Positions 17,922 through 26,957 of a DNA stretch of 64,000 nt are shown one piece after another; position 1 is the stretch's first letter; each line of letters opens with the position of its first letter. The notes beneath the pieces were generated by a model that searched no databases, was not told the DNA's origin, and was given only the letters and a program-made list of their open reading frames with translations. Position numbers and translations under genes: made by a program. Source of the stretch: Liquorilactobacillus capillatus DSM 19910 (GTDB taxonomy: Bacteria > Bacillota > Bacilli > Lactobacillales > Lactobacillaceae); NCBI RefSeq assembly GCF_001434915.1, contig NZ_AZEF01000008.1, forward strand, positions 1 to 64,000. The letters run 5' to 3'.

Positions 17922-20513
17922 ATGTTAAAAATAGTAAATAAAATAAAACTTTTTATTGAACAAAAGTTTGGAATCTTTAAATTATTATTCTTTTTTTCGA
18001 TTTTGATTTTTATTTTTTATGAAATAGGTAGAATTTTCAAAGGGATTGACTGGTTACAAGTGAGGAACAGCTTAGCAGAACAATCAATATCTTCAGTCGG
18101 ACTTATGTTAGTGGTGGGATTAATTTCTATAATTCCAATGTTGATCTATGATTTTGCGATTGTTTCTTTTCTTCCCGGTCGGTTTACCAAACCTTACATT
18201 GTTAAAAGTGGTTGGATTACCAATACTTTCACAAATATCGCTGGTTTTGGCGGCTTTTTAGGAGCAACCCTACGAGCAAATTTTTACAGTAAGAATGCTT
18301 CAAAGAAACAGGTACTATTCGCACTATCCAAGATTGCTCTTTTTCTATTAGCTGGACTATCATTGTATTGCTGGCTTGCATTAGCTGCTGTATTTGGTCT
18401 AGGAATAGGCGGTGTTTTTGCACAGTACTGGTTCTGGCTGCTAGGGGGAGGACTTTACTTTCCGAGTCTACTGTTATTGACACGTTTTAAAAATAGTTCT
18501 TTCTTTAGTGATTTAACTTTGAAAAAGGAAAGTGCTTTGATCTTCGGTTCAGTTTTAGAATGGGGTGCAGCTGGCGGCTTTTTCCTTTTTATTGGTTGGA
18601 TGATGGGCGTTAAGGTTCAGCTCGCAGCCGTTTTTCCTCTGTATATTATTGCATCTGTTATTGGAATTGTTTCAATGATGCCTGGAGGATTAGGTTCTTT
18701 TGATATTTTTATGTTGGTCGGACTGACAAATCTAGGTGTGTTGAATGAGACAAGTGTTGTTTGGTTGTTATTTTTCCGTCTTTTTTATTATATAATCCCA
18801 TTTAGTATTGGAATTGGGTTGTTTATTCATGATGCGGGGAGAAAAATAAACTCATTTCTTGATGGAATACCACACTCTCTTTTGAGTAAAGTAGCTCATT
18901 TTGTATTGACTGTTTTTCTGTACATGTCGGGAATATTAATATTACTTGAATCAACTGTTCCTAATTTTGCTTTTGGCAATTCCTTTTTTGTAAAACTATA
19001 TCCGTATACCTTTCTCTTTTTAAGTCAAATTGCAAGTATGGTCTTTGCCTTTCTATTGTTGGGAATGGCACGTGGAATAGAATCAAAGGTTAAACAGGCC
19101 TTTTGGCCAACATTGATCCTTCTTTTGGTGGGGATTATCAATACATTATGGCGGAGCTTTTCAATTGGAATGACATGTTTTTTGGCTTTAGTAATGTTAA
19201 ATGTTATTTTTTCACGTAAAGAATTATATCGTAATCATTTCCAATATTCATTTGGAAAGATGTGCTTTGATGGTCTGCTATTTACGGGGATTTTTGTACT
19301 CTATGCGATTGTAGGAGCAATTAATTCAACGCAGTATACAATTCATCACGCTGTTCCAGATGCGTTGTTATTTCCATCTGAGAAGGTTTGGTTGTCTGGT
19401 TTTGTTGGTTTAGTGATCGCGGCACTTGCACTGATCCTAATTTTTAAATACTTATCAAATGCAAGAAATAAATTTGCAACAACGGTCTTTCCAGAAGAGC
19501 GCATAAAGCAAGTTGTTAAAAGATTTGCAGGAAATGAAACAAGCCACCTAGCTTTTTTACGGGATAAAAATATTTATTTCTATCAGGAAAATGATGAGGA
19601 TCAGTTGTTTTTTATGTACCGTAAAAAAGCTAATAAATTAATCATCATGGGGGAACCAGTCGGGAACACCGCTTATTTTGAAAAGGCTATCCTACAATTG
19701 ATGCGTGAGGCCGATAAAGAAGGTTATCAACTAACTTTTTATGAGATCAACAGTCAATTAACGTTGATCTTACATGAATTAGGGTTTGACTTTATTAAAA
19801 CTGGTGAAGAAGGTTACGTTAAACTGGCGGACTTCACATTAACAGGCAAAAAGAAAAGAGCGCAACGAGCCTTAATTAATAAATTTGCGCGAGAAGGCTA
19901 TCAATTCTCACTGGAACAGCCGCCTTTTTCATTAGAACAAATGGCTGAATTCAAAAGAATCTCTGATAGCTGGCTTAACGGTCAAAATGAGAAGGGCTTT
20001 TCGTTAGGCTTTTTTGATGAGTATTATCTTAACCAGTCACCAATTGCGGTTATCCGTGATGCTGAGCATCAGGCTGTTGCATTTGCCAATATTATGCCAA
20101 CGGGCAGTAAGAGGATCCTCTCAGTTGATTTGATGCGTCATTCTAAAGAAGCCCCATCTGGGATTATGGATAAGATCTTTGTTAGTTTATTTGAGTATGG
20201 TCAAAAAGAAGGTTATGAATACTTCAATATGGGAATGGCACCACTTTCTAATGTTGGTCGTTCGGAATACAGTTTCATCGAGGAACGTGCTGCACACTTA
20301 ATCTACGAGTATGGTTATCATTTTTATGGTTTCCAAGGGTTACGCTCTTACAAAAATAAGTATGTAACAGAGTGGCATTCTAAATATACTGCTTATCGTA
20401 AGCGAAATTCAGTTTTCATAACGATGCTACAATTAGCTTCAGTTGTTAATCAAAAGACAATGGGAGCTGAACGAAAGAAAAGGCTTTTGTTAGTTACTAA
20501 TTTATTTAAATAA
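17922..20513 (+). CDS. mprF: Phosphatidylglycerol lysyltransferase/flippase MprF
   Basis: This 863-residue protein has about 13-14 transmembrane helices in the first 540 residues (the flippase domain) and a C-terminal cytosolic DUF2156 domain that moves lysine from Lys-tRNA to phosphatidylglycerol. C-terminal family motifs include KANKLIIMGEPVGN, YFNMGMAPLSNVG and the FYGFQGLRSYKNKY block. Aminoacylated PG lowers the surface charge and protects against cationic peptides. The start is ATG with GTGGAGG upstream. It is a single-gene unit with terminators on both sides. The transferred amino acid (Lys or Ala) cannot be read from sequence. Confidence 0.95.
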   Translation: MLKIVNKIKLFIEQKFGIFKLLFFFSILIFIFYEIGRIFKGIDWLQVRNSLAEQSISSVGLMLVVGLISIIPMLIYDFAIVSFLPGRFTKPYIVKSGWITNTFTNIAGFGGFLGATLRANFYSKNASKKQVLFALSKIALFLLAGLSLYCWLALAAVFGLGIGGVFAQYWFWLLGGGLYFPSLLLLTRFKNSSFFSDLTLKKESALIFGSVLEWGAAGGFFLFIGWMMGVKVQLAAVFPLYIIASVIGIVSMMPGGLGSFDIFMLVGLTNLGVLNETSVVWLLFFRLFYYIIPFSIGIGLFIHDAGRKINSFLDGIPHSLLSKVAHFVLTVFLYMSGILILLESTVPNFAFGNSFFVKLYPYTFLFLSQIASMVFAFLLLGMARGIESKVKQAFWPTLILLLVGIINTLWRSFSIGMTCFLALVMLNVIFSRKELYRNHFQYSFGKMCFDGLLFTGIFVLYAIVGAINSTQYTIHHAVPDALLFPSEKVWLSGFVGLVIAALALILIFKYLSNARNKFATTVFPEERIKQVVKRFAGNETSHLAFLRDKNIYFYQENDEDQLFFMYRKKANKLIIMGEPVGNTAYFEKAILQLMREADKEGYQLTFYEINSQLTLILHELGFDFIKTGEEGYVKLADFTLTGKKKRAQRALINKFAREGYQFSLEQPPFSLEQMAEFKRISDSWLNGQNEKGFSLGFFDEYYLNQSPIAVIRDAEHQAVAFANIMPTGSKRILSVDLMRHSKEAPSGIMDKIFVSLFEYGQKEGYEYFNMGMAPLSNVGRSEYSFIEERAAHLIYEYGYHFYGFQGLRSYKNKYVTEWHSKYTAYRKRNSVFITMLQLASVVNQKTMGAERKKRLLLVTNLFK

Positions 20514-20515
20514 AA

Positions 20516-20566
20516 AGAAGCAGGGCTAACTTGGATATTACTTTCCAAGTTAGCCCTGCTTCTTTA
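20516..20566. terminator. Bidirectional terminator between mprF and nrdE
   Basis: A near-perfect 20-bp stem (AGAAGCAGGGCTAACTTGGA with its complement) is flanked by A-rich and T-rich ends, serving both convergent genes. Confidence 0.92.
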
Positions 20567-20610
20567 TTCCTATTATTTAGTAGCTTGTATGTGTTAGTTG
20601 AAATAATTAC

Positions 20611-22782
20611 TTAAATAACACAGCTCTCACATTCATTAGCACCGACTTCGGTTTCGTCGTCTGTGAAAGTACGAATATAGTAGATTGACTTAATTCCTTT
20701 GTGATAAGCATAGTTACGTAGAATTGAGAGATCACGCGTAGTCATTTTGTTGGTACTACCGTTTTTCCATTCATATAAGCCTTCAGGAATAGTTGAGCGC
20801 ATAAACAGAGTCATACTCATCCCTTGATCGACATGCTGTTGTGCTGCGGCATAGACATCGATCACTTTTCGCATATCGGTATCGTAGGCTGATTGATAGT
20901 ATGGAAGTGTTTCATTAGAAAGGTAAGGCGCTGGGTAATAGATCTTTCCAATCTTTCGCTCCTGTCGTTCCTCAATCCGGTTGATAATCGGATGTAGGCT
21001 GGCAGTTGTATCATTAATATATGAGATTGAGCCATTAGGGGCAACTGCTAGTCGATTTTGATGATACAGACCATGTTGATGGACAGCTTGCTTTAGCTCA
21101 TCCCAGTCTTCTTGTGAAGGGATAAAGATATCTTTGAAAATAGCTTTAACTTTCGCCGTTTCAGGAACAAAAGTTGTTTGCAAGTATTTGTTGAAATAAC
21201 TACCGTCGTAGTACTTACTCTTTTCAAAATCAGCAAAAGTTTCCTGCCGTTCTTGAGCAATTTGATTAGAAGCTTTCAATGTCCAATAGTTTAAGAGCAT
21301 AAAGTAGATATTGGTAAAATCAAGTGATTCTTTAGAACCATAGTAGATTTTATTTTTAGCAAGAAAGGCATGCAGACCCATTGCGCCAAGTCCAATTGTA
21401 TGGGCTATTTTGTTCCCGTGTTGAATAGATGGCACGACGTCTATATCGGAATGATCGGTAACAAAGGTTAGAGCACGTACCATTGTTTCAACCGATTTAC
21501 CAAAGTTAGGGGAAGCCATCAAATTAACAATGTTAGTTGAACCAAGGTTACAACTGATGTCAGTCCCCATTTTGTCATAGGTTTGAGTGTTATTGACAGT
21601 AGATGGCTTTTGAACTTGGAGTATTTCTGAACATAAGTTACTCATAATAATCTTACCGTCAATAGGATTAGCTTTGTTGACAGTATCGATATTAATAATA
21701 TACGGATAGCCTGATTCTTGCTGTAACTTGCTAATTTCAGTTTCCAGTTCACGAGCGCTTATTTTTTTCTTAGGGATCCGTGGATCTGCAACTAAGTTGT
21801 CATACTCCTTGGTAATGTCGATGTAAGAGAATGGCACACCATAGACACGTTCCACACCCCATGGTTCAAAAAGATACATGTCCTCATCGTTACGAACCAA
21901 TTCATAAAATTTATCAGGTACGAGGACGCCTAGTGACAATGTTTTTACCCGAATCTTTTCATCAGCATTTTCTTTTTTAGCCGATAGAAAAGAGATAATA
22001 TCAGGGTGGAAAACATTGAGATAAACAACACCAGCACCTTGACGTTGACCTAACTGATTAGAGTAGGAAAAACTATCTTCAAGTAATTTCATAACAGGAA
22101 CAACTCCAGAGGCAGCCCCTTGAATATTTTTGATAGGTGCACCTGCTCCACGTAAATTACTGAGAGTGATCCCGACACCACCGCCAATTCGTGACAACTG
22201 CAGGGCAGAATTGATCCCACGTCCAATCGAGTTCATATCATCAGTGATTTGAATTAGAAAACAAGAAACAAGCTCACCTCTACGCTTCCGACCGGCGTTT
22301 AGAAAACTGGGCGTAGCCGGTTGATAACGTTGATGGATTATTTCGTCAGCAAGTGCCAGAGCCAACTTTTCATCGCCATTTGCAAAGAAAAGTGCGTTTG
22401 CAGCAACACGATCAATAAAACGTTCTAGGTACATAGTGTTGTCGTTAGTTTTAAGAGCGTATTGGGCATAGAATTTATAGGCTGCCATAAATGTTTTAAA
22501 TTTAAAATGTGCTTCTTCCAAAAAATGATAAAGTTTTTCAATAAAGGTAAAAGTATATTTTTCTATAAATTCACGTTCTAGATAATCATTTGTGCAGAGA
22601 TAATCAAAACGTTCTTTAAGAGACGAAAAAGTCATCATATTGGGTCGAACGTTTTCTTTGAGGAAAGCTTCCAAAGCTTCTTTGTCCCTTTGTAAAGGAA
22701 TCTGACCGTCCACAGGGATATTAATTTCGTTGTTCAAGTCATAATAGGTAACCTGACTGCTGTCTATTTGTTTAAGCGACAA
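20611..22782 (-). CDS. nrdE: Class Ib ribonucleotide reductase alpha subunit
   Basis: It reduces ribonucleoside diphosphates to deoxyribonucleotides using a radical from NrdF and electrons from NrdH. The 723-residue chain shows the radical Cys in SNLCSEI, the redox pair in GELVSCFLI and ISCNLGSTN, and the C-terminal shuttle CESCVI. I chose TTG 22782 (MSLKQ...VTYYDLNNEIN), which fits NrdE N-termini and has AAAGTGGTG upstream. The GTG at 22818 lacks a ribosome binding site. nrdF is not adjacent, which is unusual. A long structured leader precedes the gene. Confidence 0.94.
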   Translation of the reverse strand: MSLKQIDSSQVTYYDLNNEINIPVDGQIPLQRDKEALEAFLKENVRPNMMTFSSLKERFDYLCTNDYLEREFIEKYTFTFIEKLYHFLEEAHFKFKTFMAAYKFYAQYALKTNDNTMYLERFIDRVAANALFFANGDEKLALALADEIIHQRYQPATPSFLNAGRKRRGELVSCFLIQITDDMNSIGRGINSALQLSRIGGGVGITLSNLRGAGAPIKNIQGAASGVVPVMKLLEDSFSYSNQLGQRQGAGVVYLNVFHPDIISFLSAKKENADEKIRVKTLSLGVLVPDKFYELVRNDEDMYLFEPWGVERVYGVPFSYIDITKEYDNLVADPRIPKKKISARELETEISKLQQESGYPYIINIDTVNKANPIDGKIIMSNLCSEILQVQKPSTVNNTQTYDKMGTDISCNLGSTNIVNLMASPNFGKSVETMVRALTFVTDHSDIDVVPSIQHGNKIAHTIGLGAMGLHAFLAKNKIYYGSKESLDFTNIYFMLLNYWTLKASNQIAQERQETFADFEKSKYYDGSYFNKYLQTTFVPETAKVKAIFKDIFIPSQEDWDELKQAVHQHGLYHQNRLAVAPNGSISYINDTTASLHPIINRIEERQERKIGKIYYPAPYLSNETLPYYQSAYDTDMRKVIDVYAAAQQHVDQGMSMTLFMRSTIPEGLYEWKNGSTNKMTTRDLSILRNYAYHKGIKSIYYIRTFTDDETEVGANECESCVI

Positions 22783-22850
22783 GTTTTTCACCACTTTCTT
22801 AAGATTTAATTCGCTCACTAAGCTTTAATTAAGCAGAGAACATAAATTAA

Positions 22851-22918
22851 CGGAACATGGCATCTATTAGACACAAGTCTTACTAGAAACAAGACGTATG
22901 TTGTGGTCGCCAGTTCCG
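22851..22918 (-). promoter_or_regulatory. Structured RNA element in the nrdE leader
   Basis: On the minus strand a 10-bp stem, CGGAACTGGC with GCCATGTTCCG (one bulged base), encloses a second hairpin. In that hairpin CACAA pairs with TTGTG and GTCTT with AAGAC, with a 5-nt bulge and a 9-nt loop. It lies between the nrdH terminator and the nrdE start, so it would be in the nrdE 5' leader. I do not recognise it as a known riboswitch. Confidence 0.5.
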
Positions 22919-23009
22919 GTAATAGTTACGTTATTGCGCGGGACTCTAAAGGTACTTAGTGACTAAATTGTTCATGTTATTGTTTAGGTATACTTGAATG
23001 TTTAAGTGC

Positions 23010-23078
23010 AAAAAAATATTGAAGCAGGTTCAAACTAAAACAATGATTACTAAAAATAGATGTTTGAATGCTTCAATA
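23010..23078 (-). terminator. Rho-independent terminator after nrdH
   Basis: TATTGAAGCATTCAAAC (minus strand) pairs with GTTTGAACCTGCTTCAATA, a 17-bp stem with a 2-nt bulge and a 26-nt loop, followed by seven T. It separates the nrdH transcript from nrdE. Confidence 0.85.
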
Positions 23079-23083
23079 AAAAT

Positions 23084-23314
23084 TTATTGTGCTACTAAAG
23101 TCTTCAAAAGATCTGGACGAAAGCCGTTAATAATGGGATCACTATTTTTTTCAATAACAGGAACGGTTCGGAAGCCTTTTTCTTGAAGGTAGTCAATATA
23201 TTTAGGTTCATTAGTAATATTATGTTCTTCAAAAGAAATTTGATGTTCTTTCAAAAATTTTTTGGTCATCTTGCACTGAATGCAGTTATTTTTTGTAAAA
23301 ATTGCTAAACTCAT
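23084..23314 (-). CDS. nrdH: Glutaredoxin-like protein NrdH
   Basis: A 76-residue thioredoxin-fold electron donor for class Ib ribonucleotide reductase. The active site is CIQC near residue 11, and the C-terminal part has VPVIE and NGFRPDLL, both typical of NrdH. ATG 23314 has GAGGGG 9 bp upstream. The in-frame GTG three codons earlier overlaps this site. A promoter and tandem NrdR boxes lie upstream. Unlike many species, nrdH is separated from nrdE by a terminator. Confidence 0.93.
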   Translation of the reverse strand: MSLAIFTKNNCIQCKMTKKFLKEHQISFEEHNITNEPKYIDYLQEKGFRTVPVIEKNSDPIINGFRPDLLKTLVAQ

Positions 23315-23347
23315 AGTTGGCACCCCTCATTAATATATTGTATGCTA

Positions 23348-23375
23348 AGTATACAGCAATTCAGAAAATAATCAA
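23348..23375 (-). promoter_or_regulatory. Promoter of nrdH
   Basis: On the minus strand TTGATT (23375-23370) and TATACT (23353-23348) are separated by 16 bp, 34 bp before the nrdH start. Confidence 0.65.
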
Positions 23376-23383
23376 GTATTACA

Positions 23384-23430
23384 GCACTATATATAGGCCT
23401 TTCTCATCTAAGTGTTACGAGATATAGTGT
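23384..23430 (-). promoter_or_regulatory. Tandem NrdR boxes
   Basis: Two sites match the known NrdR consensus ACACWATATATWGTGT. Box 1 at 23384-23399 matches 12 of 16 with the core CACTATATATAG intact. Box 2 at 23415-23430 matches 12 of 16. Their starts are 31 bp apart, the three-helical-turn spacing typical of NrdR operators. They lie just upstream of the nrdH -35, in the interval shared with a divergent methyltransferase gene. Confidence 0.7.
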
Positions 23431-23505
23431 TTTGCTAGAAGGGGATAATCTAGCCTCTTTTAATATTGAAATAAGCTTTTAAATTAAGGAAAGTTGGCTT
23501 TATTG

Positions 23506-24114
23506 ATGACAAACTATTATTATTCTAAAAATCCAGATGTTGAGCATAATGAACAGACTTGGAACTTTGAACTATTAGGAAGTAACTTGACGTTTATAAC
23601 TGATAACGGTGTTTTCTCCAAAAGAACAGTTGATTTTGGTTCAAGGGTACTTCTTCAGAATATCAAGTTAGAGCAGCCGCTTCAAGGGGATTTCCTTGAC
23701 GTTGGTTGTGGCTACGGACCGATCGGTTTAGCACTTGCTAAAAAGTACCCACAGTCGCATGTCGATATGGTCGATGTAAATGAATTAGCACTTGAGCTAG
23801 CTCAAAAAAACGCAGCTAAAAATAACATTACTAATGTGACTGTTACAGAGTCGAACATTTATCAACAAGTAAAAAAAGATGATTATGCCGTAATCGTTTC
23901 TAATCCGCCTATTAGAGCAGGGAAAAAAGTAGTGCATTTAATTCTTACAGAAGCATATATGCATCTACAAAAAAATGGTAAGATTGTAGTTGTGATTCAG
24001 AAAAAGCAGGGAGCCCCTTCAGCTAGAAAAAAGCTTGAAGAAGTTTTTGGAAATTGTACAGTAATAGCTAAGGAAAAAGGGTATTTTATACTTGAAAGTA
24101 TTAAAGAAAGATAA
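23506..24114 (+). CDS. RsmC-family class I SAM methyltransferase (YbxB-like)
   Basis: This 202-residue protein has the SAM-binding motif FLDVGCGYGPIGLAL and the N6/N2 methyltransferase motif SNPPIRAG. These place it with the RsmC/RlmG-type rRNA guanine-N2 methyltransferases. ATG 23506 gives MTNYYYSKNPDV, the usual family N-terminus. An upstream TTG at 23494 sits on the AAGGAAAG box and is unlikely. It precedes tadA by 21 bp. The exact target nucleotide is not known. Confidence 0.88.
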   Translation: MTNYYYSKNPDVEHNEQTWNFELLGSNLTFITDNGVFSKRTVDFGSRVLLQNIKLEQPLQGDFLDVGCGYGPIGLALAKKYPQSHVDMVDVNELALELAQKNAAKNNITNVTVTESNIYQQVKKDDYAVIVSNPPIRAGKKVVHLILTEAYMHLQKNGKIVVVIQKKQGAPSARKKLEEVFGNCTVIAKEKGYFILESIKER

Positions 24115-24135
24115 GCGGAAGGGCTGATAGGAATA

Positions 24136-24627
24136 GTGGCTTTAAGTGAAAATGAAAAAAAATATTTCATGAAAGAGGCTATTTATGAAGCGATTCAGGC
24201 AGAAAGAATCGGTGAAGTTCCCATTGGCTGTGTAATTGTCTGGAAGGGAAAAATAATCAGTCGTGGGCATAATCTGCGTGAACACAGCCAGAATGCAACA
24301 ATGCATGCTGAACTGTTAGCAATTCAGGAAGCAAACGATGCTGTTGGTAGTTGGCGTCTACCAGAAGCACAGTTATTCGTAACGTTAGAACCTTGTCCGA
24401 TGTGTAGTGGTGCGATTATTAATGCAAGAGTTAAAGAAGTATACTATGGAGCTCCAGACCCCAAGGCTGGAACGGTCGGGACATTGATGAATCTACTGAC
24501 AGATAAACGCTTTAACCATCAGGTCAAAGTAGAACAAGGGTTATTAAAGGAGCAATGTGCCCGACTGTTAAAGAATTTCTTTAAACAAATACGAAAGCGA
24601 AGAAAGCAGCAAAAAAAGATAAAGTAA
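24136..24627 (+). CDS. tadA: tRNA-specific adenosine deaminase
   Basis: It deaminates A34 to inosine in tRNA-Arg(ACG) wobble position. The 163-residue zinc enzyme has the MHAELLAI motif (zinc His and proton-shuttle Glu) and PCPMCSG (two zinc Cys). GTG start after GGAAGGG. It lies directly upstream of the SRP RNA gene and dnaX, the standard Firmicute order. Confidence 0.96.
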   Translation: MALSENEKKYFMKEAIYEAIQAERIGEVPIGCVIVWKGKIISRGHNLREHSQNATMHAELLAIQEANDAVGSWRLPEAQLFVTLEPCPMCSGAIINARVKEVYYGAPDPKAGTVGTLMNLLTDKRFNHQVKVEQGLLKEQCARLLKNFFKQIRKRRKQQKKIK

Positions 24628-24664
24628 AACTGGTAATTTAAGAGAAAAACGTGTATCATAGTAA

Positions 24665-24757
24665 CTGCCGAAAGGCCTTGAGACAATGTTGTCCTTGTGA
24701 ATCGTGTCAGATCCGGAAGGAAGCAGCACTAAGCTTGGTTCAGCATGTGTCTTAAGT
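24665..24757 (+). ncRNA. ffs: Signal recognition particle RNA, small bacterial type
   Basis: The conserved SRP domain with the GGAA tetraloop (GTGTCAGATCCGGAAGGAAG and the following CAGCAC) is at about 24704-24729. It is enclosed by pairing of CTTGAGACA (near 24677) with TGTGTCTTAAG (near 24747). The RNA binds Ffh and directs membrane proteins to FtsY and SecYEG. Ends are approximate. A terminator follows. Confidence 0.93.
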
Positions 24758-24773
24758 TAATATGATAGCGAAG

Positions 24774-24806
24774 CTCTCGATCAATTACGATCGGGAGATT
24801 TTTTTT
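24774..24806 (+). terminator. Rho-independent terminator after ffs
   Basis: CTCTCGATC pairs with GATCGGGAG and is followed by a run of eight T. Confidence 0.88.
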
Positions 24807-24864
24807 AATTAATGCCAACTATTTAATAGTATCAAGCAAATTTTTACGAAAAGAGGAGTAAAGA

Positions 24865-26592
24865 ATGGGGTATCAAGCATTATATCGTGTTTGGAGACCA
24901 CAAAGATTCGAGGATCTTATTGGTCAGAAGATGATTACACAAACATTAAAAAATGCAATTTCTACTGGTCAGACCAGTCACGCCTATCTCTTTACCGGAC
25001 CGCGCGGAACTGGAAAGACTTCTGCGGCAAAAATATTTGCTAAGGCACTTAATTGTCATCACCAAAAAAATGGTGAACCATGTAACGAGTGTGATATTTG
25101 CCGTGCGATAACTGAAGGACGCCTAAACGATGTTATTGAGATTGATGCCGCTTCAAATAATAGTGTTGACGAGGTTCGGGATATTCGGGATAAAGTAAAA
25201 TATGCACCAACACAGGCTGATTATAAGGTTTATATTATTGATGAAGTGCATATGCTCTCAGCGGGAGCTTTTAATGCATTGTTAAAAACACTTGAAGAGC
25301 CACCAGCAAACGTTGTTTTTATCTTAGCAACAACAGAACCGCACAAGATACCTGCAACTATTATTTCACGGACACAGCGTTTTGATTTTCGGAGAATAGA
25401 TATACAAGATATCTATACACGGATGGCTTATATTTTAGAACAAGATAAGTTAACATATGAAAAAGAAGCATTGAAGGTAATTGCCAAAGCCGCAGCTGGC
25501 GGAATGCGGGATGCCTTAAGTATCTTAGATCAAGTTATCTCTTTTGGTGGACACAAAGTGACGCTGCAAAATGCATTATTGGTAACTGGTAGTGTTACTC
25601 ATGAAAAATTACAAAAGTATTTACAAGAGATTTTTGCGCATCAGACTGCACAAGCTTTGCAAGAGTTGCAATTGATATTAGATGAAGGTAAGAATGCCAA
25701 TCGTTTTATCGAGGACATTATTGATTATTATCGGACTCTGTTGCTTTTTAAAACAGCACCTGAGATCTTACAATCAGATGAAGATGTAAGTGAAAGCGCA
25801 GATTTTAAAAAGATGGCAGCAGAGTCGGATGCTCAATTACTGTACAGGGCAATCGATATCTTAAATGAGCAGCAGCAAAGTATGCGCTTTTCAACGCATA
25901 CTGATGTCTACCTTGAGGTCTTGACGGTTAAATTAGCACAGCTTAAAGTAAATGATGCGGATGAATCAGTAGCTGCAACAACTGTTGCCAAGCTACAAGA
26001 GCAACTTCAGGGTTTGACGCAGCAAGTTAGAGAATTAAAGAAACAGGGTTCGATGGTGTCTAACACTAACATGGCACGAGCAACCTCGTCTGGTACGAAG
26101 GCTGTAGCTAAGAAGGGATCAGGTTATAAGAGCCCTAAGGTTGAACTAGAAAAAGTTTATCCCATTTTGGCTAATGCAACACGTGATAGTTTGGTACAAT
26201 TAAAGGGTATTTGGGGAGACTTAATGGCGATGCTTTCTGTAACGCAGCGTGCGATTATGAATATCACACAACCAGTTGCAGCTAGCAACAGCGGAGTTAT
26301 TGTAAGTTTTAAGTATGATTTTTTGTGCGAAAAAGCAATGGCGGATGAGGAGTTATTACAGGCACTAACTAGTGGCTTAGAACGCTTAGTAGGTGATAAA
26401 ATGACATTAGTCTTTATCACGCAGACGCAGTGGCCTAAACTAAGGCAGAAATATTTAGTAGAACACAAAGAAGAACTGGAAAATAATAATAATGCTGCAA
26501 AAGCTGAGGCAGTTGAACCACCTAAGGATGAGGTAGTAGACCAGGCCAAAAAAATATTTGGTGAAGAAATTGTTGAAGTAAAAGAAGATTAA
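24865..26592 (+). CDS. dnaX: DNA polymerase III subunits gamma and tau
   Basis: The clamp-loader ATPase of the replisome. The 575-residue protein has Walker A GPRGTGKTS (near residue 45), a four-Cys zinc module ending in PCNECDIC, Walker B with the DEVH box and the SRT sensor (ISRTQRFDF). The tau-like C-terminal region is rich in Lys and Glu. I saw no clear slippery heptamer with a downstream hairpin for a gamma form. ATG with AAGAGGAG upstream. It heads dnaX-ybaB-recR-yaaL. Confidence 0.96.
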   Translation: MGYQALYRVWRPQRFEDLIGQKMITQTLKNAISTGQTSHAYLFTGPRGTGKTSAAKIFAKALNCHHQKNGEPCNECDICRAITEGRLNDVIEIDAASNNSVDEVRDIRDKVKYAPTQADYKVYIIDEVHMLSAGAFNALLKTLEEPPANVVFILATTEPHKIPATIISRTQRFDFRRIDIQDIYTRMAYILEQDKLTYEKEALKVIAKAAAGGMRDALSILDQVISFGGHKVTLQNALLVTGSVTHEKLQKYLQEIFAHQTAQALQELQLILDEGKNANRFIEDIIDYYRTLLLFKTAPEILQSDEDVSESADFKKMAAESDAQLLYRAIDILNEQQQSMRFSTHTDVYLEVLTVKLAQLKVNDADESVAATTVAKLQEQLQGLTQQVRELKKQGSMVSNTNMARATSSGTKAVAKKGSGYKSPKVELEKVYPILANATRDSLVQLKGIWGDLMAMLSVTQRAIMNITQPVAASNSGVIVSFKYDFLCEKAMADEELLQALTSGLERLVGDKMTLVFITQTQWPKLRQKYLVEHKEELENNNNAAKAEAVEPPKDEVVDQAKKIFGEEIVEVKED

Positions 26593-26611
26593 ATGAAGGG
26601 ATGTTGTTATT

Positions 26612-26926
26612 ATGATGCGTGGAATGGGAAATATGCAAGGCATGATGAAACAAATGCAGAAGATGCAGAAAAATATGAAAGTTGATCAAGAAAAACTTGA
26701 TCAAACAATTTTTACGGGGAAGTCAGCAGATGATGCTGTAGTTGTAAAGTTCACAGGTAAGCGTGAGATGAAGGATATTGTTATCAGTCCTGAGGCGATT
26801 GATCCAGATGATGTAGATATGCTACAGGATCTTGTTATTATGGCTGTCAACGATGCAATGCAAAAAGTTGAAGAAGAGACACAAAAAACGATGGGAAAAT
26901 ATACCCGTAATGTACCAGGGTTTTAA
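26612..26926 (+). CDS. ybaB: YbaB/EbfC nucleoid-associated protein
   Basis: This 104-residue DNA-binding dimer is encoded between dnaX and recR in most bacteria. The N-terminus is very Met-rich ([20 protein letters not shown]), and the core [20 protein letters not shown] fits the family. Its exact role in DNA repair or nucleoid structure is not settled. The first of two adjacent ATGs is used, 10 bp after GAAGGGA. Confidence 0.93.
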   Translation: MMRGMGNMQGMMKQMQKMQKNMKVDQEKLDQTIFTGKSADDAVVVKFTGKREMKDIVISPEAIDPDDVDMLQDLVIMAVNDAMQKVEEETQKTMGKYTRNVPGF

Positions 26927-26957
26927 TTAGAACTTAAGTGAGAGAGGAACCTTAAAG

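Noticed and set aside
22783-22818. Longer nrdE start at GTG 22818
   Set aside because: There is no ribosome binding site, and the 12 extra residues are absent from typical NrdE N-termini. TTG 22782 gives the family start with a site upstream.
24865-26592. Programmed frameshift in dnaX producing a gamma form
   Set aside because: I saw no slippery heptamer with a downstream stem-loop in the middle of the gene. The A7 run near 26550 is close to the end and would not make gamma.
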